The notes below the pieces were generated by a model, which made no database searches, had not been told where the DNA came from, and saw only the letters and a program-made list of their open reading frames with translations. A program made the position numbers and the translations under genes. From the NCBI GenBank assembly GCA_934045905.1, contig OW203771.1, forward strand, positions 18,961,701 through 19,025,700: 64,000 nt of DNA. The letters are read 5' to 3'. This stretch comes from Leuctra nigra (lineage: Eukaryota; Arthropoda; Insecta; Plecoptera; Leuctridae). Shown in pieces: positions 30,601 to 37,100 of the stretch (its first letter is position 1; every line of letters starts with the position of its first letter).

Positions 30601-32680
30601 TGCATGCCATCTATCCTAGTAATCGGAAAGATATTCACCGAGACTACCGTATTAACTCGTGTATAAGACGCACTCGTGTATAAGACGCACCCTTGTTTTG
30701 AGAAGTCTATTTGAAGAAAACACTTAGCTTGCGTGTAAAAGACGCAGTAAATGATGAAAAACAGTGTGTGTTTGTAAACATGATATCCATCTAAATGTTG
30801 GTTTTCCAGCTAACTGAGCTATTTGAATGAAAATCACTGCCAACTTGTTGTAAACAAACAGCAATTTCCTGCTTCTGAGAAAGGGGGGAGGGGAGTCTCT
30901 TCCCAGCAGCTGTTGTTTGCTCTAACAAGCACGCACCTGCCTTTCCTCTGCATTCCAAAACAAACCCAACCCCCCTCCTCCCCTTCCATTTAGATCGCCA
31001 TTCAACAGTGTTTAGTCTATTTTATGCCTGTCAGAGCAATGTTTTTCAGATGTAAACATATATTTTCTCTCCTGATCTAAATGTAAGAGAAAACATTTTG
31101 TTGCACACATGTAATATGTTAATAATGTTGTGTCTAGACACAGTATGAGTAGTCCAGACAGAGTGAGAGGGAAAGGCAGAGATAGACAACATGTGGCAGT
31201 CTACCACAGCTCTGTTTACAAACATCCACCTTGGATTTACTGGGAAAAAAGCTTGGTATGCGTGTATAAGACGCAGGGCTGTTTTCAGAATCAAAATATT
31301 GACATATAATTGCGTCTTATACACGAGTTAATACAGTAATTGTTTCCTCAGGAAACTGAAGCTGTACGAAGAGCAAGAACTGACGATGCAGGTGTTCAGC
31401 GAGCCGACCATCGAGAGCTCTCCGGGCTTCTCACAGGTACGAAATCATTGTCATTCACAAGTCCTGGGTTCTGTGGAGGCATGCAAATAATAATGTGTCC
31501 ATGCAGACCATCATAACATATCCAGTATGTACCTAAGTTGAATGTTGATTAATGTATTTTTATTTTTAATTATTCAATAATGTGATATTGAATTTAATTA
31601 TTGCTATTTTAGTTTGTTGAATATTTGACAATGTTTAAGGCATCGAGTGTCCTGATTCCCATCCTATGAGTTTGTGTATGTGACGATGCGTTTTGTGTCG
31701 GCAGGTCGGCGACAACACTTACGCCACCATCCAACACCCGTCCAACCGGGGCGGCACGTCGTCGGTGCACAACAACGACTTGGCCGACTACGCCACGTTG
31801 AGGAGTACAACTCCGGTGAGTTTATCTGCAGCACGGCTGGAGATGTGGGCGAGGGGAGGGTGGGGGAACGCTGCCCGCTATAGCATTGCATGGCATCAGT
31901 GCCATGACTTTTGCAATGTCTACTACCATGTCGAAGGTTCACAACCGTTGCATGTGTCCAACGTCTTTGTAAACAGTTTCCTCTATCGACAGGAGTGACT
32001 GGATTTTGTAATGTAGCTGAGAAAATGTTTACCACGCATGGACTGGACTTCCAAAAGATCAAAGACCAAATGTCAAAAGGCCAATTTTTTAAATTAGTTC
32101 TTCAGTATAATAGCCATTTGGTCAATATTTCTCACCTTTTTTCAAATATGAATAAAATTATTGGTACCTAGGTAAGTATATTTATTAATTTTTTATACAT
32201 TTTTATTTTGAATGATTGTTTTGAAATTACGTGTGATTACTGGTGTAATTATGTACCTACATAAATTTTACCAGAATTTTGTGCTTTTCTTCATCACGTA
32301 GAACATCATAAAATGTGTCTTAAATATTATGTAATTATTATAAAAATCAATTTTTGCTGAAAATTCCTATTTCCCAACATTGATTAATTATGTATGTCAT
32401 TATTTTGGTAGGTACCTACATAATTGTTTTATTTCTAAAAGTAAGTCACTCACACTCACTTTTTTAAAAAGCTGAAACTCTTGCAACCTCTGCATACACC
32501 GTGCACCTATTGGCCTAACAAACACCATTTTACAAAACCACGCTAATTTCTTGCTTTCCGGTGTACCAGATGTACGAAACATTCCACGGCTCAACATTCC
32601 AAGTGCCGGACCCTCCTTCAGCCGGCGCGCTGACCATCAACAGAGACGGTCAACCAGAATTCGTCGCCGAACTCATTTAA
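388..32680 (+). CDS. Large CDH23/Cad87A-like cadherin, 3' part (26 exons, 5' end outside window)
   Basis: A calcium-dependent adhesion receptor at the plasma membrane, by family. I joined 26 exons whose phases all match and which read as one frame of about 1562 residues to a stop. The extracellular part shows repeated EC hallmarks: linker motifs of the DxNDN type, LDRE-like motifs and IDxxTGxI motifs. I count a partial first repeat and about eleven more. A region of about 110 residues without EC motifs follows (starting IWIYEPDQLIRVIL), placed like the membrane-adjacent domain of CDH23 and PCDH15. Then come one hydrophobic helix (ALIALLIVLFVGVITFIVV) and a cytoplasmic tail of about 130 residues with NPLWIEQKLKLYEEQEL. 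The protein ends in ELI, which fits a class III PDZ ligand. Several linkers lack calcium-binding Asp. The orthologue (Cad87A, Cad74A or CDH23) cannot be decided without a search. That it is a transmembrane cadherin is certain. Confidence 0.93.
699..1279. other. Cadherin intron, no feature seen
   Basis: Short AT-rich intron without a recognisable mobile element. Confidence 0.6.
1280..1460 (+). CDS. Cadherin exon 2 in window
   Basis: Acceptor ggtttctag, donor gtcagt, phase 0 in and 1 out. It encodes the body of an EC repeat. SLDYENPN stands where LDRE is expected, followed by FILQVIAEDVG. Confidence 0.9.
1638..2020 (-). mobile_element. 5S rRNA-derived SINE (SINE3-like), near full length
   Basis: Read on the minus strand, about 100 bases (2007 back to 1911) follow the 5S rRNA plan: a CCAACGGCTGGTG-like 5' end, CGGTTCTCGTTAGATCACCG, TTAAGCAACATTGAGCGCGG and TTGGATGGGTGACCA. 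These are the 5S internal control region. A non-5S body of about 280 bp follows and ends TGTTGAGAATA. A 5'-truncated second copy lies at 62854-63040, showing dispersal. Confidence 0.75.
2110..2826. mobile_element. hAT-like non-autonomous element, 717 bp, TSD AGCGCAAC
   Basis: TIRs start CAGGGACCC and end GGGTCCCTG, with perfect 8-bp flanks AGCGCAAC. The inner ends carry arrays of GGTTCC/GGTTCCGGTTCC motifs. No transposase. Confidence 0.9.
3121..3334 (+). CDS. Cadherin exon 3 in window
   Basis: Acceptor ttccgctcag, donor gttagt, phase 1 in and 2 out. It carries a canonical linker, VLDANDNLPVF, then VVETASPGTVVTTI and the calcium motif TDRDSG. Confidence 0.92.
3861..4030. mobile_element. Short MITE, copy 1 (AAGTGGCTATCACACTGG ends)
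   Basis: An inverted repeat of about 45 bp surrounds about 80 bp. A second copy lies at 12006-12147. TSD not resolved. Confidence 0.7.
4284..4550 (-). pseudogene. hAT transposase N-terminal remnant with BED zinc finger
   Basis: From MKRFLINNEEPRSDVEDE the frame leads to ARCKKCNLAMNTKYG and RRRHLQSKHP, a CxxC...HxxxxH BED-finger layout for DNA binding. It stops after KELLLV. No catalytic DDE domain follows, so it cannot transpose by itself. Confidence 0.65.
4750..5960. mobile_element. Nested, internally duplicated MITE inside the hAT element
   Basis: Ends GCCGAGATGGGTAACA and TGTTACCCATCTCGGC. About 250 bp at 4815-5065 is repeated at 5530-5785 almost exactly, so two copies sit in tandem sharing an internal end near 5510-5540. 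Outer boundaries are approximate. Confidence 0.65.
6115..6605. repeat. Dispersed repeat with GAGACGCTCGCTTCGCTCGC end
   Basis: Two diverged internal units of about 190 bp (caaaatatgagtttgatcag to aaaactctgacctg) followed by poly-A-like runs and the GC-rich end. The reverse complement occurs at 57885-58420 and a relative at 7875-8550. The other end of this copy is probably near 3612. Confidence 0.6.
7011..7122 (+). CDS. Cadherin exon 4 in window
   Basis: Acceptor tttgtttcag, donor gtgaca, phase 2 in and 0 out. It encodes VNNVTGVITV and CLDYET. The two cysteines (AEC and RNC), nine residues apart, could form a small disulphide loop within this repeat. Confidence 0.85.
7632..7836 (+). CDS. Cadherin exon 5 in window
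   Basis: Acceptor gccctcag, donor gtgggt, phase 0 in and 1 out. Canonical linker LVDSNDNPPHF, then VVIDEGATNFDPPLQVIARDID opens the next EC repeat. Confidence 0.92.
7880..8555. repeat. Cadherin intron: relative of the GC-end repeat family plus a poly-T and local duplication
   Basis: GTGAGCTTAGCGAGCATCA at the left resembles the family end. The interior shares gaaattttgcacac and aaggagatcctgtg with the 57885-60590 copy. An 85-bp segment at 8190-8275 is repeated at 8365-8450 around a 32-bp T run. Confidence 0.5.
8703..8942 (+). CDS. Cadherin exon 6 in window
   Basis: Acceptor ttcacacag, donor gtgagg, phase 1 in and 1 out. It encodes IDPITGVIAV and a degenerate linker VRDVNNNHPVF (NDN replaced by NNN). 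Confidence 0.92.
9061..9320 (+). mobile_element. Non-LTR retrotransposon 3' fragment (RTE-like ORF end)
   Basis: The frame reads GRPRAKWDGQVKWNVEER and WQDRERWRGMVERHGG, the pattern found at the C-terminus of RTE-type reverse-transcriptase proteins (GRPRxRW...W...DRxxWR). It is 5'-truncated. Confidence 0.6.
9504..9695 (+). CDS. Cadherin exon 7 in window
   Basis: Acceptor cctcctcag, donor gtgagt, phase 1 in and 1 out. It encodes TDGDSGANAVVKYRI, IDDVSGIVKI and LDYDRR, the core strands of one EC repeat. Confidence 0.92.
10387..10640 (+). CDS. Cadherin exon 8 in window
   Basis: Acceptor gccacgcag, donor gtagga, phase 1 in and 0 out. The linker is VLNSNDKDPVF, with Asp replaced by Asn at the first calcium position. 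It continues with VSEDTVPGTVFFTL and a charged insertion before the next exon. Confidence 0.92.
10931..11080. mobile_element. Short MITE (TGTTTGCCTGTC ends)
   Basis: The inverted repeat TGTTTGCCTGTCCCCACTTT pairs with AAAGTGGTGACAGGCAAACA about 100 bp away. TSD not resolved. Confidence 0.55.
11224..11427 (+). CDS. Cadherin exon 9 in window
   Basis: Acceptor cgtgtgcag, donor gtgggg, phase 0 on both sides. It encodes IDQMTGEVSV, LLRDI in place of LDRE, and the linker IIDVNDFAPVF. Confidence 0.92.
11750..11894 (+). CDS. Cadherin exon 10 in window
   Basis: Acceptor ttattgtag, donor gtgagt, phase 0 in and 1 out. It encodes MPEEQPVGTIL and ATDEDSNIAAYVI, the first strands of an EC repeat. Confidence 0.9.
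12006..12147. mobile_element. Short MITE, copy 2 (AAGTGGCTATCACACTGG ends)
   Basis: Same TIRs and interior as the 3861-4030 copy, with one arm shortened. Confidence 0.7.
12286..12345 (+). mobile_element. Non-LTR retrotransposon 3' end with ATT tail
   Basis: CTAGTGTTGGTGAGAA, CCCCCTGACCCATTA and a short ATT tail match the 3' end of the larger copies at 12608-12852 (reverse) and 26232-27165. Confidence 0.55.
12450..12890. mobile_element. MITE with AGAGGTAGA...GGAAGTCC ends, copy 1, interrupted
   Basis: TIRs near CAGAGGTAGAAGGGTGGAAG and CCGACCTTCTACTTCTG. A retrotransposon 3' end is inserted at about 12608-12852. Sister copies lie at 22795, 42318 and 44917. Confidence 0.65.
12608..12852 (-). 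mobile_element. Non-LTR retrotransposon 3' end inserted in a MITE
   Basis: It begins with (TAA)n, then the GGGTCAGGGGGTGG and CCAACACTAGGGCC motifs. The reverse strand encodes an RTE-like C-terminus (DRTRWRQF). AATTCAAAATAATA on both sides is a TSD candidate. Confidence 0.6.
12934..13091 (+). CDS. Cadherin exon 11 in window
   Basis: Acceptor cctctcacag, donor gtgctt (weak), phase 1 in and 0 out. It encodes IDYETDPVLNF and a linker ILNINDHDPIF that lacks the first Asp. Confidence 0.9.
13829..14101 (+). CDS. Cadherin exon 12 in window
   Basis: Acceptor ccccgcag, donor gtaagt, phase 0 on both sides. A textbook EC sequence: VAENSPVGTLVATV, VDHNTGRITV and LLDREARDD. Confidence 0.93.
14487..15174. 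mobile_element. TA-flanked MITE with CCGTATTAACTCGTGTATAA ends, copy 1 (688 bp)
   Basis: TIRs CCGTATTAACTCGTGTATAA and its inverse, flanked by TA as in Tc1/mariner or pogo-type elements. GCGTCTTATACACG motifs recur inside. About 90 percent similar by eye to the reversed copy at 30647-31336. Confidence 0.85.
15591..15771 (+). CDS. Cadherin exon 13 in window
   Basis: Acceptor tgattccag, donor gtagtt, phase 0 in and 1 out. Canonical linker LSDVNDNAPVF followed by VVENVMIRPPAPVVQV. Confidence 0.92.
16380..17710. repeat. Diverged tandem repeat, about four units of roughly 250 bp
   Basis: Each unit contains a version of TTTTGAAACCGGAAATGACR, catatctcgacaacggcttaa and gcgccaaacaattcggacgg. Related single sequence occurs at 38820-39010. 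No coding potential is preserved. Confidence 0.65.
17785..18182. mobile_element. Fold-back element with 154-bp near-perfect arms
   Basis: Arms 17785-17938 and 18029-18182 are almost exact reverse complements around a 90-base AT-rich loop. Ends CCCCATAAAAAACACTCC and its inverse. A transcript would form a long hairpin. Confidence 0.9.
18805..19013 (+). CDS. Cadherin exon 14 in window (source of the downstream minisatellite)
   Basis: Acceptor gtgctgcag, donor gtaggg, phase 1 in and 0 out. It encodes LDEATGILYP and a degenerate linker ILDVNQYKPVF (NDN replaced by NQY). There is no LDRE motif. The last about 25 bases plus the donor are repeated about 21 times just downstream. Reading past the first donor meets a TAG after VGECQ. 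Confidence 0.9.
19014..20120 (+). repeat. Minisatellite made of a cadherin exon end plus its splice donor, about 21 copies
   Basis: Two unit lengths, 43 and 56 bp, differing by presence of GAGATACTTGATG. Every unit contains GCCACCGTGCTCGTGCCAGA followed by ggtaggg or ggtagga, nearly identical to the last bases of the preceding exon with its donor. The array ends with a partial unit near 20120. Confidence 0.95.
20462..20534 (-). ncRNA. tRNA-like segment 1 in the palindromic element
   Basis: 73 nt that fold as a cloverleaf: acceptor GTCCCGA/TCGGGGT (two GU pairs), D-stem GCTT/AAGC, anticodon stem with one mismatch, T-arm CTGGGTTCGATTCCCAG. The anticodon loop CCGGAAA lacks U33, so a working tRNA is unlikely. 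A and B boxes could recruit Pol III. Confidence 0.55.
20768..20840 (-). ncRNA. tRNA-like segment 2 in the palindromic element
   Basis: Identical to segment 1 and in direct orientation with it, about 306 bp away. Confidence 0.55.
20987..21059 (+). ncRNA. tRNA-like segment 3 in the palindromic element
   Basis: Same 73-nt cloverleaf on the plus strand, in the right arm. Confidence 0.55.
21293..21365 (+). ncRNA. tRNA-like segment 4 in the palindromic element
   Basis: Same 73-nt cloverleaf, 306 bp after segment 3. No sequence change between the four copies was noticed. Confidence 0.55.
22044..22241 (+). CDS. Cadherin exon 15 in window
   Basis: Acceptor ctgtgttcag, donor gtcaga, phase 0 on both sides. 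It encodes MDKDTGDNGRLSYHL, INSESGELRT and LDREVRAKYE, a canonical EC core. Confidence 0.92.
22505..22694 (+). CDS. Cadherin exon 16 in window
   Basis: Acceptor ctgttgcag, donor gtacgt, phase 0 in and 1 out. Canonical linker LVDTNDNAPEF, then FHVAENVAAPVTVG. Confidence 0.92.
22795..23040. mobile_element. MITE with AGAGGT...GAAGTCC ends, copy 2
   Basis: Shares gagaatacttcaatataac and attattccaaaagtgtgcaa with the copies at 42318 and 44917. The ends are degraded. Confidence 0.6.
23096..23268 (+). CDS. Cadherin exon 17 in window
   Basis: Acceptor tctgctcag, donor gtcggt, phase 1 in and 0 out. It encodes FSIEKTAGTLYA and FDRERRDEYNLRVKA. Confidence 0.92.
23873..24095. mobile_element. Truncated hAT relative (ACCCAGCTCTG end)
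   Basis: Reverse complement of the left third of the 26438-27093 element, ending GGTAACTTACCCAGCTCTG. The other terminus is missing. Confidence 0.65.
24163..24277 (+). CDS. Cadherin exon 18 in window
   Basis: Acceptor gtgtttgcag, donor gtgagt, phase 0 in and 1 out. It carries the last canonical linker, ILDENDNAPAF. Confidence 0.9.
25027..25316 (+). CDS. Cadherin exon 19 in window, last EC repeat
   Basis: Acceptor tttgcgcag, donor gtgagt, phase 1 in and 0 out. It encodes VDPDAGDNGTVTYIL, FNISSDGKLLT and VVDVVAREVAE. No DxNDN linker follows, which marks the end of the EC array. Confidence 0.92.
25845..26020 (+). CDS. Cadherin exon 20 in window, membrane-adjacent domain, first half
   Basis: Acceptor ctccctccag, donor gtgcgt, phase 0 in and 2 out. 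It encodes IWIYEPDQLIRVIL and NEIVAELSNVTSGLVVIDDI. The placement and alternating pattern resemble the membrane-adjacent domain of CDH23-type cadherins (inference). Confidence 0.9.
26232..27165 (+). mobile_element. Non-LTR retrotransposon 3' end, split by a hAT insertion
   Basis: The left part (to 26437) and right part (27102 on) join into the same sequence as the reversed 12608-12852 copy, ending GACCCATTGTGATGGAGCC and an ATT tail. Confidence 0.6.
26438..27093. mobile_element. hAT-like MITE, 656 bp, TSD GTCCTGCG
   Basis: TIRs CAGAGCTGGGTAAGTTAC and CTACCCAGCTCTG, flanked by perfect GTCCTGCG. The interior is rich in AGTTCC/AAGTTAC motifs in both orientations. Confidence 0.9.
27166..27954. 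other. Cadherin intron, no defined element
   Basis: AT-rich, with a TTATA run near 27350 and a GC-richer stretch at 27440-27660. A 16-bp hairpin lies at 27880-27917 near the acceptor. No exon recognised. Confidence 0.5.
27955..28090 (+). CDS. Cadherin exon 21 in window, membrane-adjacent domain, second half
   Basis: Acceptor ctgttacag, donor gtgagc, phase 2 in and 0 out. The split codon gives Trp (EWCDMYLHVVD). It continues to YDFLKDYYAGFAIENVM. Confidence 0.9.
28279..29154. mobile_element. hAT-like element, 876 bp, TSD ACAATTAT
   Basis: TIRs TAGAGCCAGTTTTAAATGGT and its inverse, flanked by perfect ACAATTAT. Internal CGCGAAATGACAACGAAAT-like motifs near the left end. No transposase. Confidence 0.88.
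29534..29658 (+). CDS. Cadherin exon 22 in window, transmembrane helix
   Basis: Acceptor tgccgacag, donor gtatgt, phase 0 in and 2 out. It encodes a short stalk, the helix ALIALLIVLFVGVITFIVV and a CCC cluster at the cytoplasmic face, a plausible palmitoylation site. Confidence 0.93.
29834..29935 (+). CDS. Cadherin exon 23 in window, juxtamembrane tail
   Basis: Acceptor atgtttcag, donor gtgagt, phase 2 on both sides. It encodes a Lys-rich segment (DLKKKEALIKKEIL) and TTENPLWIEQ, a block that resembles the tails of CDH23-type cadherins. Confidence 0.9.
30068..30375 (-). mobile_element. Non-LTR retrotransposon 3' end, RTE-like ORF remnant
   Basis: It begins (TAA)n, GTTGGGTCGGGGGTGG. The minus strand encodes RRVGRPREKWRELVAEDV, like the fragment at 9061-9320. 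Confidence 0.6.
30647..31336. mobile_element. TA-flanked MITE, copy 2 (690 bp, inverted relative to copy 1)
   Basis: Same TIRs, TA on both sides. It ends 15 bp before a cadherin exon, so its terminus occupies the expected branch-point region of that intron. Confidence 0.85.
31352..31436 (+). CDS. Cadherin exon 24 in window, cytoplasmic tail
   Basis: Acceptor tttcctcag, donor gtacga, phase 2 in and 0 out. It encodes KLKLYEEQELTMQVFSEP. A TA-flanked MITE ends only 15 bp upstream of the exon. Confidence 0.9.
31705..31815 (+). CDS. Cadherin exon 25 in window, cytoplasmic tail
   Basis: Acceptor gtcggcag, donor gtgagt, phase 0 on both sides. It encodes VGDNTYATIQHPS and NDLADYATLRS. YATI and YATL are Tyr motifs that could be phosphorylated (inference). 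Confidence 0.88.
32570..32680 (+). CDS. Cadherin terminal exon with stop codon
   Basis: Acceptor gtgtaccag, phase 0. It encodes MYETFHGSTFQVPDPP and ends FVAELI followed by TAA. The C-terminal ELI fits a class III PDZ-binding pattern. Confidence 0.9.
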   Translation: MYETFHGSTFQVPDPPSAGALTINRDGQPEFVAELI

Positions 32681-33334
32681 CAAGTGCCATGCCATCTTTG
32701 AACACACCGGTGTTCGAAGTCAACGCGAAACATAAGACATTCTACGTCGGTCGGTCGGTGTATATATCAGTGTGATTTCTACCGGACAATCTAGCTTAGA
32801 GAAGAGAAACTCAAAACGAGTAGTTTATAGTTTATGGAAGAAATGTGGCAAATTTAATTTTAGTTAGACATATAATTTTAGAGAAATGGGGTGTGATAAA
32901 TGGGTAATTGAATTTTACAACAAAATATAAATCGTTCTATTTTTGGAAAGTAATAAGAAGATTTTAGCGCCTAATGTCATATGCATTTTGTTTCTTAAAA
33001 TTGAAACATTATTTGTATCTACAATTGTTTTGTGTAATCCATTTTTTTATTACATGTGGGCCTTTAATTTATAACGTACTGGTATGTAGTACTACAAATG
33101 GAAGACAATATAAATATTATGTAACCTGGGCAAATGAAATAACTGTTGCAAGAATGTAAGTTATCTTTATTGTACGTTAAAACAGTTTCTTGATTATTTT
33201 TTTAGTGTACCTATGCTAAAACAAGATAATACATAATATTAATATTAATATTGTATACACTGTTTTGTAATGTATTGTAGGAGTGTGCAGGTCAATGTTT
33301 GGGAAATTATGTTTACGTTTCCCAGTGTGATCTG

Positions 33335-33340
33335 AATAAA
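33335..33340 (+). terminator. Cadherin polyadenylation signal (AATAAA)
   Basis: The hexamer lies about 650 bp after the cadherin stop, in an AT-rich 3' UTR without other structure, and is followed by a T-rich stretch. Confidence 0.65.
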
Positions 33341-33779
33341 ATTACAGAAATCTGAAATTTTGTTTATTTTATTTTAAACTTTTCCATACTTCAGTTTAAA
33401 ATCTATAACAGTTTTGCCAAGTTCATGAACAGTTCATGAATGACTGAATCATAATTCTTAATTCTCAAAAATTGGAAATGGCCTAGATGTCATAGTCAAA
33501 TCTTATACTACAACGTATTTTGAAGGATAGTGAAAAAGCAAAAATTGGAATGGAGATCTTAAAAAGCTCAAATGATTGGTTTTCCTGACTTGTCAGTGAA
33601 TTCCGATTTTTGAACTTCAAAATTGTCAAAACTTTATAAAACAAAACATACATTTTCATAGAAATGAAGCCTTTTTGTGTGGATTCTATTCCCCTCAATT
33701 ATGGTACAGACAGTAGGAACATATTATTTTACAAAATCTACCAAATATTTGTAGCTTTGTTCCAAATATAATGTTTATA

Positions 33780-33785
33780 TTTATT
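33780..33785 (-). terminator. Candidate polyadenylation signal of the coiled-coil gene
   Basis: AATAAA on the minus strand about 170 bp beyond the stop. Another copy lies at 33363-33368, close to the cadherin signal, so the convergent transcripts may meet or overlap. Confidence 0.45.
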
Positions 33786-33951
33786 GGTTACTAAATTATG
33801 TTCTATAGTTGACATTTTTGTAATCTAAAAGGTACTTTAGGAACTGAAATAGGCTGCACAATTTCCGTCAAAATTATGTATGTAGGTAAATATAGAAAAT
33901 CATGTTTTGTTTAGACCAAGAATTTTACTTCAGGAACAAATACAAGTAACA

Positions 33952-34143
33952 TCAGTCAATTTGATCCATCTCACATTCTCTCAGTTTAAACTCCAAGTCA
34001 GCCACACATTGCTCTAAGATGACACGATGTTGGTCGGCGCCGTTCAGCTGATCTTCCAGCTCGCGGATACGTTCGTCTTTCTTGTCGATCTCCTCCAGGC
34101 GACGCTCCGTCTCTTTCTTCTGCATTATCATGCCCTGGATCAT
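33952..34143 (-). CDS. Coiled-coil gene exon 3 with stop
   Basis: Acceptor gtcccacag, phase 0. It encodes MIQGMIMQKKETERRLEEI and a final heptad run ending LRECEMDQID, then TGA. Confidence 0.83.
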   Translation of the reverse strand: MIQGMIMQKKETERRLEEIDKKDERIRELEDQLNGADQHRVILEQCVADLEFKLRECEMDQID

Positions 34144-37100
34144 CTGTGGGACAGAGTCAATTATCATGATACTTTGGAGCTTTCAAAATTAATACGCCAT
34201 CCAATACACTTAGATTTGGTTTTATATTTCAAGATATAATTTATTTATTAAATGAAAAATAAGTCACAAAATGTTAGCAGATCTTAATTTTTTTCCAATC
34301 CTTTAGATCAGCGGTCGCCAACCTTTTGGACCTCGCGGACCACTTATATGACAATTTTATATCTCGTGGACCACTCAGGCGCGTAAAATACATATGACGG
34401 GAAATACGATTGGTGAGGGAGACAATGGGGGGTCAGGGGGGAGGGCCCCCCAGCACCAAGCGGGTCCAGGGCGCTTAGCCCCGGAAATTTTTGGTTTTCA
34501 GGAAGTCATTTGGCGCGTTTCTACGCTATTTCAGCCAACTTTTTTTTCCAGAAAAAGCGTTTAAAATAACTCTTATAGGTATTGGAAAAATACTCGGAAA
34601 CTGATATTATTTTCATTATAGAGCTAGTGAATACGTATAGTTGGTAGGTAGATACTTTGTAAAGGCATTATTACGTATTGAAACATGTCCGAATTCAATA
34701 CATTTGTGTTGTGCCATTTTTCTAAATTAAATAAATTGCATGGAAACTTAAAAGTAAACTTCCAATTTTCTCTGCGGACCACCAAAATTTTCTCGCGGAC
34801 CACCAGTGGTCCGCGGACCACCGGTTGGCGACCGCTGCTTTAGATCAATGTATCAAGGAGTTGGTAAATTTTGGGCGTGGTGTTCATATAATACTATTTT
34901 TTTAAATTGATAACAGATCGTAAAATTTTTAAATTGTAGACTTGCATTTTCAAATGTCTACAAATAGTTTGTTAAAATGTATGGTGTTTGCCTAAAAGAT
35001 CAATAAAAAGGTTGAACCTGAAACTGAATATTTTACTTTGGATTTCAGATTGGTGTCATATCGTAATATATTTGTCCATTTAGTAGCTTTGTGTTACTAT
35101 TGAAATTGCTAAGATGAAGTGATCTGTAACTGACTGACCTTATGATATGCGTTGAACCTTGAGTCCGTGTCAACGATCCTCTCGACCTCCATGCCGTCAC
35201 CCTGTGACATCCGCCTCTCATTGATGACCGAGATCAACTTGTCTCTCGCCGCCGTTGCGCGACATTCCTGCATCATGTAGTGATCGCGTTGGACGATCTC
35301 GAACATCTTGGCGCTCAGAGCGGCCTCCGAGAGCTCCGCTTGACGGAGGATGTCGCGGTGGGCAGCGGTCAGCAGCTCGATGCAGCGGAGTATGTCGTTA
35401 CGCTCGATTAGTACCTACAAGCATGACGGGGTGACTTGATGTCCACTGTTTTCTAAAAAACTCTTTTCAGAAGATTGAATGCATCTTTGGAAAATTATAA
35501 TTCCATTTTCGAGGAAAAGTTTTTTTTTTCTTAAATCATCTGCAATTTTGGAAAGTTAATTTCTTACTAATTACCTAAATTCCGTATAAAAGAAGTAGGA
35601 TGGTATGCACTATTTGATGGACTGAGTTGCTTACATTGTATCCTCGTAAATTATAATTCAATGTTAAGAACTATAATTTTTAAATAATTATCCTGAAGAG
35701 TAGAATATTTAAAAATAAAAGTCATAGCAATATTTTTCAACTAGCTATACCTACTATATCAACATACAAAATCTGGTATTTTTAAAATATTTTAGGAAAC
35801 ACCTGAACTCTTTCTCCTATATATTTCTCGTCCTCTCACACTCACCAGAGCTAACTGCGCGCCATCTTTCACCTCCTCCACCGCCAGTTGCAGCTTCCTC
35901 ATGGCCTCACTCTGCTCCTCCATCTTCCTCTGCAACTCTTCCTTCGTCTTGCTCATCTCCTCCGCCTCCTCGTCCTTCTCCGCCAACTTCCTCCTCAACT
36001 TGGCCATCTCCTCGTCCGGACCTCCCATCGTCAACCTCTTGGCATCCTCCACATGTTGCCGTCGCTTTGCCTCCTCCTTGACTCTCTTCAGGAGGCCTTT
36101 AGTTCGCTGAAGTTCAGTCCACATGACTTTCTCGCGATCTGTTGGAGCGGCGTCTCGCAGTGGATAAGGTTGACGATACTTTGGATCAGTTTTGTAGATC
36201 AATTTAGTCATAGCTGCCTCTGCTTTAGTCACATAAAGGGTGTTCTCCTCCAGTTCCTTCTCCAGTGACAACCTGATTTGCTCCTCAGATATTAACTTCT
36301 CGTTTAGTTCACTAATATCTTCCCGAAGTTTATCTATGGTTGTGTTCAGTTCCAATTCCCGTGCTTTCCTCGTCTGCAAAGTCTCTGCGAATGTCTCATG
36401 CAGAATTGCAGCATCCTCCCGCAAGAAAGCGATCTTGCCTTCCGACTCGTCTATAATTTTCCTGTGATCGTTAAGCTTCTTGCGCGTATCCGTTTCTTTG
36501 AAAGATATTTTCTTGTTCAAAGCCATCACCTCGTCGCGTAGTTTTGAACTGGTAATGTTGATCTTTCCATAGCCGTCGTCAAGTTCACCCATTTTCTTCT
36601 GGAGCTCAATTATTGTTTGCTCCCGTTCACAGCCCACGTCGTGCATTTCGGCGAGCTTGTTGTCAGTTTCGTTCTTGTTCTGAGTCAACTCATCTTTCCT
36701 TCTAAATACCTTTACCATTAATTTACCAAGTTTCCTACATTCCTTAACAGCTTTTTTCAATTTGGTGCTGATTTCAAGTTTCTCCTTCTTGAGCTGCTCG
36801 ATACGCTCCAGCAAGGAAGATACCGTCATCAAAGTATAAGCGGAGAATTCCGACAAGCCAGAGTCAAGCAAATCACAATCTTCTTTGACCTTCTGACTGT
36901 CCGCACATAAAGCTATCACTGTATTTCTGCCAGCTTCATCGTTAAGATTAAAATCTCTATGAACAACACAACCAAGCCAATTCACAACATCGCGATTTCT
37001 TTTTCTGATGATGTCAACCCTCTCCATGGTATTTTCGGTGTTGCGCTCCAACCTTCCTGAAAAATCGGCAAAAAATGCATCTCGTTCTGCTTCGGCCTGT

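Noticed and set aside
35792..35845. In-frame extension of the long coiled-coil exon to a nearby stop
   Set aside because: A strong donor lies at 35846 and a downstream exon continues the heptads in phase. The extension lacks coiled-coil character.
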